DNA of 64,000 bases from Streptomyces sp. NBC_00271 (GCF_036178845.1 NZ_CP108070.1:2046001-2110000); one strand, 5' to 3'; shown: positions 1 through 9,245, counted from the first letter of the stretch. Notes: generated from the sequence alone by a model not told the origin. Program-made: numbers and translations.

Positions 1-507
1 GCCGACCGCAAGCTCGCCGATCTGGCCGACGCCTTGCACCAGCGCACCGAGCGCATAGGCAGCAAGGGCAAGGAGGAGCCGCAGGACGAAGACGAAGAGC
101 CGGAGGACGAGTACGAAGAAGAAGAGGAGCCGGCGGAAGAGGGGGAGGAAGCCGAGGACGAGTACGAAGAGGACGAGGAAGAAGAACCTGAGGAGCAGCC
201 GGAAGAGGAAGAGGAAGAGGAAGAGCCCGAGGAGGAGCAGGAGCCGGAGGAAGAGGAGGAGCCGCAAAAGCCCGCGCCCCGGCGCCGCCGTGCAGCCCGG
301 AAGCCGGACAAGGACCACGAGGGGAGTGGTGCCCGGCGCGGTCGTGAGCGTCGTCCCGAGAAGGCCGCTGCTCGCGAGGCACCTGCCAAGAAGTCGGCTC
401 CCGCGAAGAAGTCGGCGCCTGCGAAGAAGACATCAGCGGCGCGGAAGTCCGCCGCCCCGCCGAAGAAGACCGCCGTGAAGAAGGCATCCCCCGGGCGGCG
501 GAGGTAG
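1..507 (+). CDS. GvpY-like gas vesicle cluster protein, 3' part
   Basis: The reading frame is open from the first base, so the 5' end lies outside the window; a TTG at 34 is only an internal candidate start. The visible 168 residues begin with a short helix (KLADLADALHQRTERI). About 60 residues of nearly pure Glu/Asp follow, then a basic tail with repeated PAKKSA units. I recall this helix-acidic-AKK layout from a Streptomyces gas vesicle cluster protein (GvpY, sometimes misnamed DNA primase). The gene 4 bp downstream is GvpZ-like, which supports the reading. The role is unknown. The acidic/basic polyelectrolyte halves are low complexity, so homology rests on the short helix and the neighbour. 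Confidence 0.6.
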   Translation, partial: ADRKLADLADALHQRTERIGSKGKEEPQDEDEEPEDEYEEEEEPAEEGEEAEDEYEEDEEEEPEEQPEEEEEEEEPEEEQEPEEEEEPQKPAPRRRRAARKPDKDHEGSGARRGRERRPEKAAAREAPAKKSAPAKKSAPAKKTSAARKSAAPPKKTAVKKASPGRRR

Positions 508-511
508 ACCC

Positions 512-1492
512 ATGGCCGACACGGAACGCGACACCGGAAGCGAGCAGGGCTCGGGACTTGACCAGCTGCGCGGCGCGTTCAAGAGCTTCCTGGGCGCCCA
601 GGTGGAGAACCTGGCGGAGAAGGCCGGCGACAAACTGGGTGACATCACCAGCGGGCTCACGGGCGTGGCGGAGAACGGCGGCGTGCTCCCCAAGGCAGGT
701 CTGCGGATGCTCCAAGGCGATTCACCGTTCAAGGCTCTGATCGGCGAGAAGGCCAAGAGCGTGTTCGGCAAGGTCAAAGAGGCATTCGGCGGCGGGGGAG
801 GTGGCAAGGGCCGTGGGTCCGGCAGCACCAAGGTCATGAACATCATCGAAGTGCTGGACGTAGGCATACCGATACGCGACGCCTACGACCACTGGACCCA
901 GTACGAGAAGTTCAGCAGCTTCACCAAGGGCGTCCGCAGCGCCTCCAAGGGCAAGGACGCCGACAGCGACTGGAAGGTGAAGGTCGGGCCCTCCACCCGC
1001 GGATGGAAGGCCACGACCCAGGAACAGATCCCGGATGAACGCATCGTGTGGACCTCGCAGGGCGCCAAGGGCACCACGCGCGGCTGCGTCAGCTTCCACG
1101 AACTGACTCCCACCCTGACGCGCATCGTCCTGGTCGTCGAGTACTACCCTTCCGGATTCTTCGAGAAGACCGGCAATATCTGGCGCGCTCAGGGGCGGCG
1201 CCTGCGGCTGGATTTCAAGCACTTCCAGCGCTACGTCACTCTGACCAACAAGGAGCCGGAAGGCTGGCGCGGTGAAATCCGCGATGGTGAAGTGGTCCGC
1301 ACTCACGAAGAAGCCATCGAGGAAGAAGAGGCCGCCGCCGAAGAGGAAGACGTCGAGGACGACACCGACGAGGAAGACACAGAGGACGAATACCCCGAAG
1401 AAGAGAACGGGGAGGAGGAATACGAGGAGGACGAAGACGAAGAAGACGGAGAGGAGGAGGAAGAGGAGCAAGACGAAGGGGAGAACCGGTAA
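512..1492 (+). CDS. GvpZ-like SRPBCC (polyketide cyclase/dehydrase) gas vesicle protein
   Basis: 326 aa, with ATG at 512 four bases after the upstream stop, so the two are probably one transcript. Residues 1-95 form an amphipathic, Ala/Lys/Gly-rich region ending in a poly-Gly hinge. Residues 105-255 look like an SRPBCC hydrophobic-pocket fold (NIIEVLDVGIPIRDAYDHW and WTSQGAKGTTRG are typical of the cyclase/dehydrase family). The last 60 residues are almost all Glu/Asp. In Streptomyces such proteins sit in gas vesicle clusters beside GvpO/A/F/G/J/L/S/K. Their ligand is unknown and no enzyme activity is established. The acidic tail mirrors that of the preceding protein. Confidence 0.72.
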   Translation: MADTERDTGSEQGSGLDQLRGAFKSFLGAQVENLAEKAGDKLGDITSGLTGVAENGGVLPKAGLRMLQGDSPFKALIGEKAKSVFGKVKEAFGGGGGGKGRGSGSTKVMNIIEVLDVGIPIRDAYDHWTQYEKFSSFTKGVRSASKGKDADSDWKVKVGPSTRGWKATTQEQIPDERIVWTSQGAKGTTRGCVSFHELTPTLTRIVLVVEYYPSGFFEKTGNIWRAQGRRLRLDFKHFQRYVTLTNKEPEGWRGEIRDGEVVRTHEEAIEEEEAAAEEEDVEDDTDEEDTEDEYPEEENGEEEYEEDEDEEDGEEEEEEQDEGENR

Positions 1493-1926
1493 TCCCTGGT
1501 CCGCGTCACGACGATGCGGGCAGCGTGGTGGAAGTGCCGCGCGACTGCGGTGGCGGGCGTCAGGGGCAAGGGGCAGGGATTGTGCTGGGCATTCCTTGCG
1601 TGCGAACCAGCACCATGCCGCGTACGGCAGGAGCGCAGCAGCCCCGCGCCAGTCGGTACGGGACGTAGTGCGAATGAGGTGGCGCTGACTGCGCGACGTC
1701 CCGTACAACGACGCGCGGCCGGACATGACGCTCACGCCACTCTTCTGCGTCAGGCGAGCATTCATCACTTTTTGTGGATCAGGCATGCACAATGGGTGAT
1801 CCACCTTCCTACCCGCGGACGCTCCATGGGAGGTGGATTCCTGCTGCTGTGGTCACCGTGGCAGGCCAGGGCGGTCGCCTTGCCGTTCCCTCACCGGGGC
1901 GACCGCCTGCCGGCCCGGCCGCCCTA
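1493..1926. other. Intergenic stretch with two inverted repeats
   Basis: No convincing gene. Two perfect inverted repeats are present. GTACGGGACGT at 1656-1666 pairs with ACGTCCCGTAC at 1696-1706. GTGGATCA at 1774-1781 pairs with TGATCCAC at 1797-1804. The second looks like a mobile-element end or an operator, but no partner end was found. Neither has a T-run. Confidence 0.4.
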
Positions 1927-2950
1927 CTAGCGCATGCCGAGAGCATCGAGTTCCGCGCGGCGCTCGAGGGTGAGTTTCGAGGCCCGGCGGCGGGTGTTGT
2001 CGAGGAACCCACCCAGCTTGACCAGGAGGCCGCTGACATCTTCGACGTGCTTGCGCGGCCCGTTCAAGTGGCCCTCGCGGGCGTGGAACTGACGGGCCGC
2101 AGCGAGATGGCCGGCCCACCGGTCGGCTTGCGTTCGGCGGGCAGGCGGCTGCTCCGCCTCGCCGGCGGGCTCAAGTCCAAGGACGCTGTCGAGCATCCAC
2201 TGCTGCGCGGGCGTCAGCGCATCCCAGCCGACCCGCTGCGTCATCGTCCAGGCGCCGAGGTCCTCGTCCTGCACCAGCACCTCGCCCGCCTGCACGGGCA
2301 GCGCCCCGCCGGACCGGACGTGCGCGAGAGTGAGTTGGAAGCCGCGCTGCCAGTCGATCCCCCAGACCGGGCAGATTGGAGGTCACAACCGGGTCCGGTG
2401 GGCGGGCGATCCGCTGGTCCCACACCTCACGGACCTGCGCCGTCTCCTGCAGGTAGTCGTTACGTCGGTGCTGCTCAGCGGGCTGGTCACCGGTAGGGAT
2501 GAGTTCCTGACGGCCCCCGAGGGCTGTTGGAGGCAGTTCCGGTCCCTCGGAGCCGCAGTCCTCGGATGCGTGCCGTGGTTGGACGACCCGGCTCTTCTCA
2601 GCGCCATCGGTCGGTTCCCGTTCGCGTGCGTGGTTGTCACGAAGCAGGAGCTGAAGAAGCGGGGCAGGGAGAAGTTCGAGCGAGCCGGTGTCCGCGAGGA
2701 CCTGCGAGACGACCGCCGCGGCGTCACTGAGGGGCTGGTCGATGCCGAACCGGCCGCTCGCCGCTCGGCTCTCCTCGAGGATCGTCGGGATCGCTCTCGG
2801 CTTGGGCGTCTGGAACAGCCCTTCCTTCCGCCATTCCTCGTACGGGGGCGGCTCGGCGGCGTTCCGACGTGCACGTTGGTGGTCGGTGGGGTGGCCGGCA
2901 GCAGTGCGGCAGGCGCGGCCGATGGCCGCGCTGCAGCTCGGGCAGGCCAC
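1927..2950 (-). pseudogene. Zinc-finger / helicase-associated domain protein, frameshifted
   Basis: Reading from GTG at 2950, the protein starts with a compact zinc-binding motif (CPSCSAAIGRACRTAAGHP) of the kind seen in phage and plasmid DNA-binding small zinc fingers. A poorly conserved middle follows, then YLQETAQVREVWDQRIARP. The frame is lost near 2370. Another frame then continues as two helicase-associated (HA) repeats (GIDWQRGFQLTLAHV, LGAWTMTQRVGWDAL, and WAGHLAAARQFHAREGHL through LDALGM), ending at 1927. HA repeats normally sit at the C-terminus of large Streptomyces DEAD-box helicases; no helicase core is present. This is probably a remnant of a mobile or accessory gene. Whether zinc finger and HA part were ever one gene is inferred only from continuity. 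Confidence 0.5.
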
Positions 2951-3009
2951 ACTCCGGTACCAGGTCCGGACACGGGGCGGGAGATCACCCTATGGCCTGA
3001 AAGACGACG

Positions 3010-3042
3010 AAGCCTCCGGGGCCCAACCGGCCCCCGAGGCTT
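3010..3042. terminator. Strong GC hairpin terminator
   Basis: AAGCCTC and CGGGGCC on the left pair with GGCCCC and GAGGCTT on the right around a short CAAC loop, giving a near-perfect 14-15 bp stem. It lies about 107 bp beyond the stop of the phosphatase gene (minus strand) and upstream of the broken zinc-finger gene, so it most likely ends the phosphatase transcript. No strong T-run follows, as is usual in Streptomyces. Confidence 0.6.
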
Positions 3043-3149
3043 GTCCCTTGCTGCGCAGACCAGGTCAACGAACGGTGTCCGTCGGCGTCACGCCACGGCG
3101 TCCTTCCTCGCCAGCACCGCGAGCGGGGAGCGCCGGCCTTTGAGCTTTT

Positions 3150-4547
3150 CTAGTGGGTGCGGGGCCGAAGGAGGTGGTGCGAGGGGGTGTGTTCGATGAC
3201 GAGGATGGCGGCGTCGTCAGTGGGAGGGCCGTCGATGTGGGCGAGCAGGTCGTGGTGGATCCGGTCCAGCAGATCGTCGGGGCCTGCGGCGGGGAAGGAT
3301 GCGACCCGCTCGGCGAGGGGATAGAACGCTTTAGTCGGTGAGCGGGCTTCGATGACACCGTCGGTGTAGAGCACGAGCATGTCGTCGGCGTGGAAGGTGA
3401 ACGGGTCGGTGCGGCGTGCCTCGATGGGCAGTTCGCCCATGCCCAGGGGCGGCAGGGGGCGGCGGGCGTGCAGAACCGTCACCTGCTGATCGGTCACCAG
3501 CAGCGGTGGCGGGTGCCCGCAGTTGACCATCTCGGCCCCCGGGCTCTCGTCGGGGATCTCCAGCACGAGGCAGGTGATGAAGTGCTCGCCGGGATCACGC
3601 TTAGTGTCTGCCACGTCTTCCACGTTCCGGCTGACGCTGTCGTCAAGGGCAGAAAGCAGAGAGGCACAGCGGTGAGTGCCCTCACGGAAAGCACTCAGCA
3701 CCAGCGAAGCCTCACCGATCGCGGCCAGGCCGTGGCCCCGCACATCGCCGATCACCACCCGGGTCGCGGCATGCCCGGCCCGGCCGACCGCAAAGAGATC
3801 ACCCCCGATCTCTGTCTCGTCCTCCGCGGACAGATACAGCCACGCCACCCGCAACGGCCCGATCCGGCGCGGCGGAGGCCGCAGCAGAACCCCCTGCGTG
3901 GTCGCCGCCACCGAGCGTGCCCGGCTCAGCGCACGTTCACGCCGCTCCGTGACGTATCGCAGGAAAACTGTCAGGGCGGACAGGACGAGCAGCGCGAGGA
4001 TCTGCGCCATACGGTTGGCCGTGGTCAGTCCGCCTTCGAGCGCGGCGACGAGCACCAGGGCCGCCACCGCGAGGGTCCCGACGAGAGCGGTCAGCCGCGT
4101 CCCGGAGAGAGAGGCCGTGAGCGCGGGCGCGATGACCAGTAGAGGCCCAAGGTGGACATCGGGTGGCGTGTAGAGGTCCAGCACGGTGATCGCCACGATC
4201 AGTACGAGCGGGATCGCCGCCAGCCCGCGGTTCGATGGCTCCGCCAGAAGGCGATCACGCGACAAACGCCCACGCCGGACTCCCCCGGCATAGCAGCCGC
4301 CCCCGGAGCGGCCCCACGAGCAGCGAGTCTCCGGGGGTGCCGGGTGCTCGTTGCCGATGCCGCGTTCCAGTAGCCACTCGGGCGGCGGAGGCCGCCGAGC
4401 CTTGCCCCGGCGCTGCACCTCGACCGCGATCCACTGATCGATCTGGGCGAGACGCCGAGTCGCCTGCTGCACGGCCGGTACCCCTGCCGGTGATTCCTCC
4501 CTGTATCGCGTTTCAATGACAAAGAAGCGATAATTAATACAAATACT
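3150..4547 (-). CDS. SpoIIE/PP2C-type protein phosphatase with DUF6233-like N-terminal extension
   Basis: The C-terminal two thirds form a SpoIIE-like serine phosphatase. Several hydrophobic segments (roughly residues 108-190) precede a cytosolic PP2C domain with the metal-binding motifs EIGGDLF, IGDVRGHGL, CGHPPPLL, YTDGVIEAR and DDAAILV. Such proteins dephosphorylate anti-anti-sigma factors or similar switches. Unusually, the frame is open upstream through a segment (RRLAQIDQWIAVEVQRRGK, PPPEWLLERGIG, GGCYAGGVRRGRLSRD) resembling the small Streptomyces DUF6233 proteins. ATG at 4547 is the first start not overlapping the divergent gene but has no clear ribosome site. GTG near 4472 or TTG at 4265 are alternatives; TTG would give just the phosphatase. 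Either a fusion or a phosphatase whose 5' end overlies a DUF6233 relic. Confidence 0.8.
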   Translation of the reverse strand, partial: SICINYRFFVIETRYREESPAGVPAVQQATRRLAQIDQWIAVEVQRRGKARRPPPPEWLLERGIGNEHPAPPETRCSWGRSGGGCYAGGVRRGRLSRDRLLAEPSNRGLAAIPLVLIVAITVLDLYTPPDVHLGPLLVIAPALTASLSGTRLTALVGTLAVAALVLVAALEGGLTTANRMAQILALLVLSALTVFLRYVTERRERALSRARSVAATTQGVLLRPPPRRIGPLRVAWLYLSAEDETEIGGDLFAVGRAGHAATRVVIGDVRGHGLAAIGEASLVLSAFREGTHRCASLLSALDDSVSRNVEDVADTKRDPGEHFITCLVLEIPDESPGAEMVNCGHPPPLLVTDQQVTVLHARRPLPPLGMGELPIEARRTDPFTFHADDMLVLYTDGVIEARSPTKAFYPLAERVASFPAAGPDDLLDRIHHDLLAHIDGPPTDDAAILVIEHTPSHHLLRPRTH

Positions 4548-4581
4548 CATATCTGGCGTTGATGTTAGGGGGTCCTGCCCT

Positions 4582-5136
4582 ATGCCGACAGGGACACTTC
4601 TGGCGATCATCATTGCCATCGTGGTGGTGATCGCCGTGGCTGTGGCGGCGTCGATGGTCATGCGCCGCCGGAAGCTGCGCGAGCGTTTCGGCCCGGAGTA
4701 TGAACGAACGATGGGGGATGCCGACAGCCGCATGGCCGGCGAGCGTGAGCTCAGGGCCCGCGAGAAGCGGCATGACGCGCTGGACATCAAGCCGCTGGAC
4801 AGCAGTGCCAGGGATCGGTACACCCGGGACTGGGCCAGCACGCAGGATGAGTTCGTGGACCGTCCAGAGGACGCCGTGCACGACGCCGACCGCCTGGTGA
4901 CCTCCTTGATGCACGAACGCGGCTACCCGACCCAGGACTTCGAGCAACAGCTCAAGGACCTCTCGGTCGAGCACGGCCGCACACTCGAGCACTACCGGGC
5001 CGCCCACGATGTCGAGGCGCTCAGCACCCGGCACGAGGCGACCACCGAACAATTGCGGGGGGCCATGGTGCACTACCGGGCCCTGTTCGACGAGCTGCTC
5101 TCCGACGGCGGCGGACGCCGCCACGCCCGAGCCTGA
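4582..5136 (+). CDS. Membrane-anchored helical protein of unknown function
   Basis: 184 aa. Residues 5-28 form one strong transmembrane segment (LLAIIIAIVVVIAVAVAA) followed by a basic stop-transfer stretch. The remainder is a charged, helical cytosolic domain. The core WASTQDEFVDRPEDAVHDAD through HYRALFDELL recurs in the next gene, which lacks the membrane anchor. The gene is divergent from the phosphatase with only 34 bp between starts in an unusually AT-rich patch (4520-4560). The two may share a promoter region and a stress-linked role, but that is inference. Small anchored proteins of this type are common in Actinobacteria and uncharacterised. Confidence 0.75.
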   Translation: MPTGTLLAIIIAIVVVIAVAVAASMVMRRRKLRERFGPEYERTMGDADSRMAGERELRAREKRHDALDIKPLDSSARDRYTRDWASTQDEFVDRPEDAVHDADRLVTSLMHERGYPTQDFEQQLKDLSVEHGRTLEHYRAAHDVEALSTRHEATTEQLRGAMVHYRALFDELLSDGGGRRHARA

Positions 5137-5199
5137 ACGGCTCAGCGAACAGCCCGTCGCCCGGATCCGTAAGCCCAGACTTCCGGGAACGGAGGAGAT

Positions 5200-5736
5200 A
5201 TGCGACGCGAAGGCATACCGGACACCGCCGCCGCGAGCGGCCTGTCCACCGACGACCTCGCCCAGCCTCGCGACAGGTCCACGCCGGAGGGCGCGGGGAG
5301 TAGGCAGGGCGAGGTGCCGACCTTCCCCGGCGAGAGCACGAACACGCCGAGCGAGCCCGCCGAAGGCGAGGCTGGCGGAGCCGACTTGGGCCCTCGGGAC
5401 GAGGCGGGAGCCGACTCCGGCACCCAGCACCAAGCCACCGCCCCGGGCGCCCACGCCGAGGACGAGGCCCCCCAGCTCCTTACCCCGGAGGATGAGGAAG
5501 GGTTCCGCCTGCGCTGGCAGGAGGTGCAGAACAGGTTCCTGGACGACCCGCGCGGCGCCGTGCACACCGCCGACGCCCTCGTCGCCGACGTGATGCAAAA
5601 GCTGGCCGCCACATTCGCCGACCACAAACAAGAACTGGAAGGACAGTGGAGCCGGGGCGAACAGGCGAACACCGAGGACCTGCGTCTGGCACTGCGCCAC
5701 TACCGTTCGTTCTTCAACCGCCTACTGGTCACCTGA
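5200..5736 (+). CDS. Soluble paralogue of the preceding membrane protein
   Basis: 178 aa. ATG at 5200 follows GGAGGAGAT, a strong ribosome site. Residues 1-95 are low-complexity, rich in Gly, Pro, Glu and Thr. Residues 100-177 match the C-terminal core of the upstream gene: RWQEVQNRFLDDPRGAVHTA, an intervening helix, then ALRHYRSFFNRLLV against VHYRALFDELL. It looks like a tandem duplicate in which the membrane segment was replaced by a disordered leader. Function unknown; probably co-transcribed with its neighbour 63 bp upstream. Confidence 0.7.
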   Translation: MRREGIPDTAAASGLSTDDLAQPRDRSTPEGAGSRQGEVPTFPGESTNTPSEPAEGEAGGADLGPRDEAGADSGTQHQATAPGAHAEDEAPQLLTPEDEEGFRLRWQEVQNRFLDDPRGAVHTADALVADVMQKLAATFADHKQELEGQWSRGEQANTEDLRLALRHYRSFFNRLLVT

Positions 5737-7584
5737 CACAACGCAGCAGCGCGGCGGGCAGAGGCGCAAGCAGGTTGGGCTGCGACCGCCTGATCGCCGC
5801 GTCCAACCGGCAGACGCACTCCCGGTGGGGTACTCCGGAACTCCGGGCAGAACACCGCCAGGGGACGGTCAGCCGTGCATGAACGGCTTGAGGTCCTCGG
5901 TGCGAGGCTCGGGGATTTCCGGTAGCAACGGTGAACCGTTGAGCGGTGCGGCGCCTCTCGACGGCTGCGGGACAGGGCACCAACGAGCTAGCGTTCGGGG
6001 CGAGTGAGTCGCCGAGCGGCGGCGCCGCCCGTTGTGCGCACTCGAGGAGGCGTTCGCAGACGCCGCAGCAGGATCGAGGAGCGGACGCTCGCCGCTCAGG
6101 AACGCTGAGGCCCCCTGCCAGCACCTGCCCGGCGGGGCCTCAGTGACCCATCACGTGTCACGTTGCTGTCACCAACACCGTCGACGCACCTGGACCATGA
6201 AAGCCCCACCTGCATGAACAGCATCGATGTAGACCACGTGGACGCCTAAAGACGGTTCCTACGACATGTGCCATGTGGGACCGTCATAGCTCACGACGGA
6301 TGGCCACCTCCGCGCGCGGCCACGGCGAGCGGATTATCGCTCTATGCCAGCAGCGTGCGGGAATCGGAATCGGCGTACAGGGCGGTATCGGCAGATGGCT
6401 ATGTCACACCAGAGTGCGAGCGGACGCCAGTAGGCGGCACCCCTTTTTTCGGCTCCGACCGCTGCGTGGCACCGGGCGGCCACCCAGTCCGAGGGACCGT
6501 ATCGGTCAAGATCCGGACCATTCCCGGGCCAGCAATCCTGTCAAAGCCGAGACGGGCGCTGTTTGCGCTGGTCAGCGATGCGCTGCCTCTGTACCACCAG
6601 CAGACGAAGAATCTGCTGGTGGCTCCGAAAAGTACCGCTTACGGTCACGGCATGCACTCGGAAGAGCTCGCAGAATGCGCTCCGCAGTTCCGCCGGCAAG
6701 GGTCGCGGATTCGCACCAACGTCGATGGCACCGCGCCAAGCATCACTCCCACACGCTCGCCGGTTCTGATCGGAAGTGCCAAATCTTCGTCGACACACGA
6801 CGGATGATGATCAACGTTGTGCTCTTTGATACCTCGGTGCAGCTGATAGATCTGAGCCGTGTCTCGGCGAGCGATCTACGCGCAAGCGTCGAGGGTCCGA
6901 CGGTCGTCGATCCGCCCGGATCGTTTCAGCGGCGGGAGTTCGGGAGCGGACAAGGAGTGCCGTCATAGCCGCGCACACATCGCCGAGCGAGCCCCCTCCA
7001 TCCAGTCCTGACGGCCCTGCTCGATGTCCTGTTGGGAACGCCCGTTGAAGTTCCACCGCACGACAATCCCACCACCGAATGCGACCCCGCCAGGGCTGCA
7101 GCCGCCCTGTCCTCCGACCTCCTTCACGACATCTGGCAGCCAGCCAGAATTTCGGGGATGCTCGGTTCAGCGGGCCGCAGCAGACTTCGCCACCACCAGG
7201 CCTGCATGGAATGGGGAACACGCCCGAGCCTGGGATCGAGACACGAAGTGCTTACTACACTCGCGCCGGAGCCCTCCGCGCCTCCGATGAACACTCCGTC
7301 GGACAGTGTCTCCACAGTCCACCCCGAGGGCGGGCTTCGCACGCCAGCCGGACAGTCGCAGACGTTTCCGTTCACATCCGCACAGATGATCACCGCATCC
7401 CCAGCGCCGACCCTTCCCGGAGCAGGCTTCTCGGGTCGATCCGTATGCATGCCATCAGCGTCAGCACCGCCGGAACCCGCTTCCGACCAGCATGAACCGC
7501 CAAGATCATTTACTGGCCCAACGTGGTCTGACCTGCAAAAATAGAGGTCAGGGGCTCACCTGTCAGTCTCACCAGGAGGTATCC
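5737..7584. other. Long stretch without a convincing gene, lower GC
   Basis: Open frames here are short, lack good ribosome sites and show no family motifs on either strand. Base composition, especially 6240-7520, is visibly less GC-rich than the flanking genes, suggesting decayed or acquired DNA. The last 60 bp carry the dhaK leader. Confidence 0.5.
7528..7551. promoter_or_regulatory. Inverted repeat upstream of dhaK
   Basis: CTGACCT at 7528-7534 is mirrored by AGGTCAG at 7545-7551 across a 10-base AT-rich spacer containing AAAAATAG. It lies 34 bp before the dhaK start, where an operator or a 5'-leader hairpin would be expected. No dha regulator gene is adjacent. Confidence 0.35.
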
Positions 7585-8577
7585 ATGAAGATGCTCATCA
7601 ACGTGGCGGAGACGGTGGTCGCGGACGCGCTGCGGGGTATGGCGGCCGCGCATCCCGAGCTGACGGTGGATGTGGACAACCGGGTGATCGTACGGCGGGA
7701 CGTCCCGGTGCCCGGCAGGGTGGGACTCGTCTCCGGCGGCGGGTCGGGGCACGAACCGTTGCACGGTGGTTTCGTGGGCCCCGGGATGCTGTCGGCGGCC
7801 TGTCCGGGCGAGGTCTTCACGTCACCGGTGCCGGACCAGATGCTGCGCGCGGCGGCGGCCGTGAACAGCGGCGCGGGCGTGCTGTTCATCGTGAAGAACT
7901 ACACGGGGGACGTACTCAACTTCGACATGGCGGCCGAGCTCGCCGAGGACGAGGGCATCCAGGTGGCGAAGGTCCTCGTCAACGACGACGTCGCCGTCAC
8001 CGACAGTCTGTACACCGCCGGACGGCGCGGCACCGGCGCGACCCTGTTCGTGGAGAAGATCGCGGGCGCCGCGGCCGAGGAGGGCGCGCCGCTGGAGCGG
8101 GTGCAGGCGCTGGCCCGGCAGGTCAACGAGAACTCCCGCAGCTTCGGTGTCGCGCTGAGCGCCTGCACCACGCCGGCCAAGGGCAGCCCCACCTTCGACC
8201 TCCCGCCGGGGGAGCTGGAGCTCGGCGTCGGCATCCACGGCGAGCCGGGCCGGGAGCGGCGCGCGATGATGACCTCGCACGAGATCGCCGACTTCTCGGT
8301 CAACGCGATCCTGGAAGACCTGAACCCGCGCAATCCCGTCCTGCTACTGGTCAACGGCATGGGCGCGACGCCGCTCCTGGAGCTGTACGGGTTCCACGCG
8401 GAGGTGAACCGGGTGCTCACCGAGCGCGGGGTGCCCGTGGCGCGCACGCTGGTCGGGAACTACGTCACCTCGCTGGACATGGCGGGCGCCTCGGTGACGC
8501 TGTGCCAGGTGGACGAGGAACTGCTGCGGCTGTGGGACGCGCCGGTGAAGACGCCCGCGTTGCGCTGGGGCGTGTGA
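7585..8577 (+). CDS. dhaK: Dihydroxyacetone kinase subunit DhaK
   Basis: 330 aa, the normal DhaK length. It binds dihydroxyacetone covalently through a histidine hemiaminal for phosphoryl transfer from the partner subunit. Visible landmarks are VSGGGSGHEPLHGGFVGPGM near the N-terminus (substrate pocket with the conserved His), IVKNYTGDVLNFDMA, and GIHGEPG, which holds the substrate-binding His. ATG at 7585 follows AGGAGGT with ideal spacing; the frame is open further upstream but without a site. It is first of three genes in order K-L-M, the PTS-dependent type that uses phosphoenolpyruvate through DhaM rather than ATP. Confidence 0.96.
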   Translation: MKMLINVAETVVADALRGMAAAHPELTVDVDNRVIVRRDVPVPGRVGLVSGGGSGHEPLHGGFVGPGMLSAACPGEVFTSPVPDQMLRAAAAVNSGAGVLFIVKNYTGDVLNFDMAAELAEDEGIQVAKVLVNDDVAVTDSLYTAGRRGTGATLFVEKIAGAAAEEGAPLERVQALARQVNENSRSFGVALSACTTPAKGSPTFDLPPGELELGVGIHGEPGRERRAMMTSHEIADFSVNAILEDLNPRNPVLLLVNGMGATPLLELYGFHAEVNRVLTERGVPVARTLVGNYVTSLDMAGASVTLCQVDEELLRLWDAPVKTPALRWGV

Positions 8578-8645
8578 ACCCCGGCGGCATCGGCATGATG
8601 CCGCCCTCCCGCCCGGTCAACGTACGTACCACGCAAGGAGATTCT

Positions 8646-9245
8646 GTGCTCGATGCCGAGTTCTTCCGCCGTTGGATGACGGCGACCGCCGCGTCCGTGG
8701 ACCGCGAGGCGGAGCGGCTCACCGCTCTGGACTCGCCGATCGGCGACGCCGACCACGGCAGCAATCTGCAGCGCGGCTTCACCGCCGTGGTGACCGCACT
8801 GGAGAAGGAGGCGCCGGACACCCCCGGCGCCGTTCTCACCCTCGCCGGACGCCGGCTGATCTCCACGGTCGGCGGCGCGTCGGGGCCCTTGTACGGCACC
8901 CTGCTCCGCCGTACGGGCAAGGCCCTCGGGGACGCCGCGGAGGTCACCGAGGAACAGTTCACGGACGCGTTGCGCGCGGGCGTGGACGCGGTGATGGCGC
9001 TGGGCGGAGCCGCGCCCGGCGACAAGACCATGATCGACGCGCTGGTGCCCGCGGTGGACGCGCTCGCCGAGTCCTTCGCCGCGGCGAAGACGGCCGCCGA
9101 GGAGGGCGCCGTCGCGACGACACCACTCCAGGCCCGCAAGGGCCGGGCCAGCTATCTGGGCGAGCGCAGCATCGGGCACCAGGATCCGGGTGCCACGTCC
9201 TCGTCCCTGCTGATCGCCGCGCTCGTGGAGGCCCGCGATGAGTGA
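8646..9245 (+). CDS. dhaL: Dihydroxyacetone kinase subunit DhaL
   Basis: 199 aa ADP-binding subunit. GDADHGSNLQRGF near residue 35 carries the aspartates that hold the two Mg ions with the tightly bound ADP. VGGASGPLYGT, APGDKTMIDAL and GRASYLGERSIGHQDPGA are classic DhaL signatures. GTG at 8646 follows CAAGGAG; earlier in-frame starts overlap dhaK and lack a site. DhaL receives phosphate from DhaM and passes it to dihydroxyacetone held by DhaK. The stop overlaps the start of dhaM. Confidence 0.95.
   Translation: MLDAEFFRRWMTATAASVDREAERLTALDSPIGDADHGSNLQRGFTAVVTALEKEAPDTPGAVLTLAGRRLISTVGGASGPLYGTLLRRTGKALGDAAEVTEEQFTDALRAGVDAVMALGGAAPGDKTMIDALVPAVDALAESFAAAKTAAEEGAVATTPLQARKGRASYLGERSIGHQDPGATSSSLLIAALVEARDE

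Noticed and set aside
722..1804. Minus-strand open frame opposite the GvpZ-like gene
   Set aside because: Its Phe/Leu/Val runs are the complement of the Glu/Asp-rich tail, not a membrane protein.
2330..3199. Plus-strand 289-codon frame across the zinc-finger/HA region
   Set aside because: No motifs, no ribosome site; the minus strand carries recognisable zinc-finger and HA repeats.
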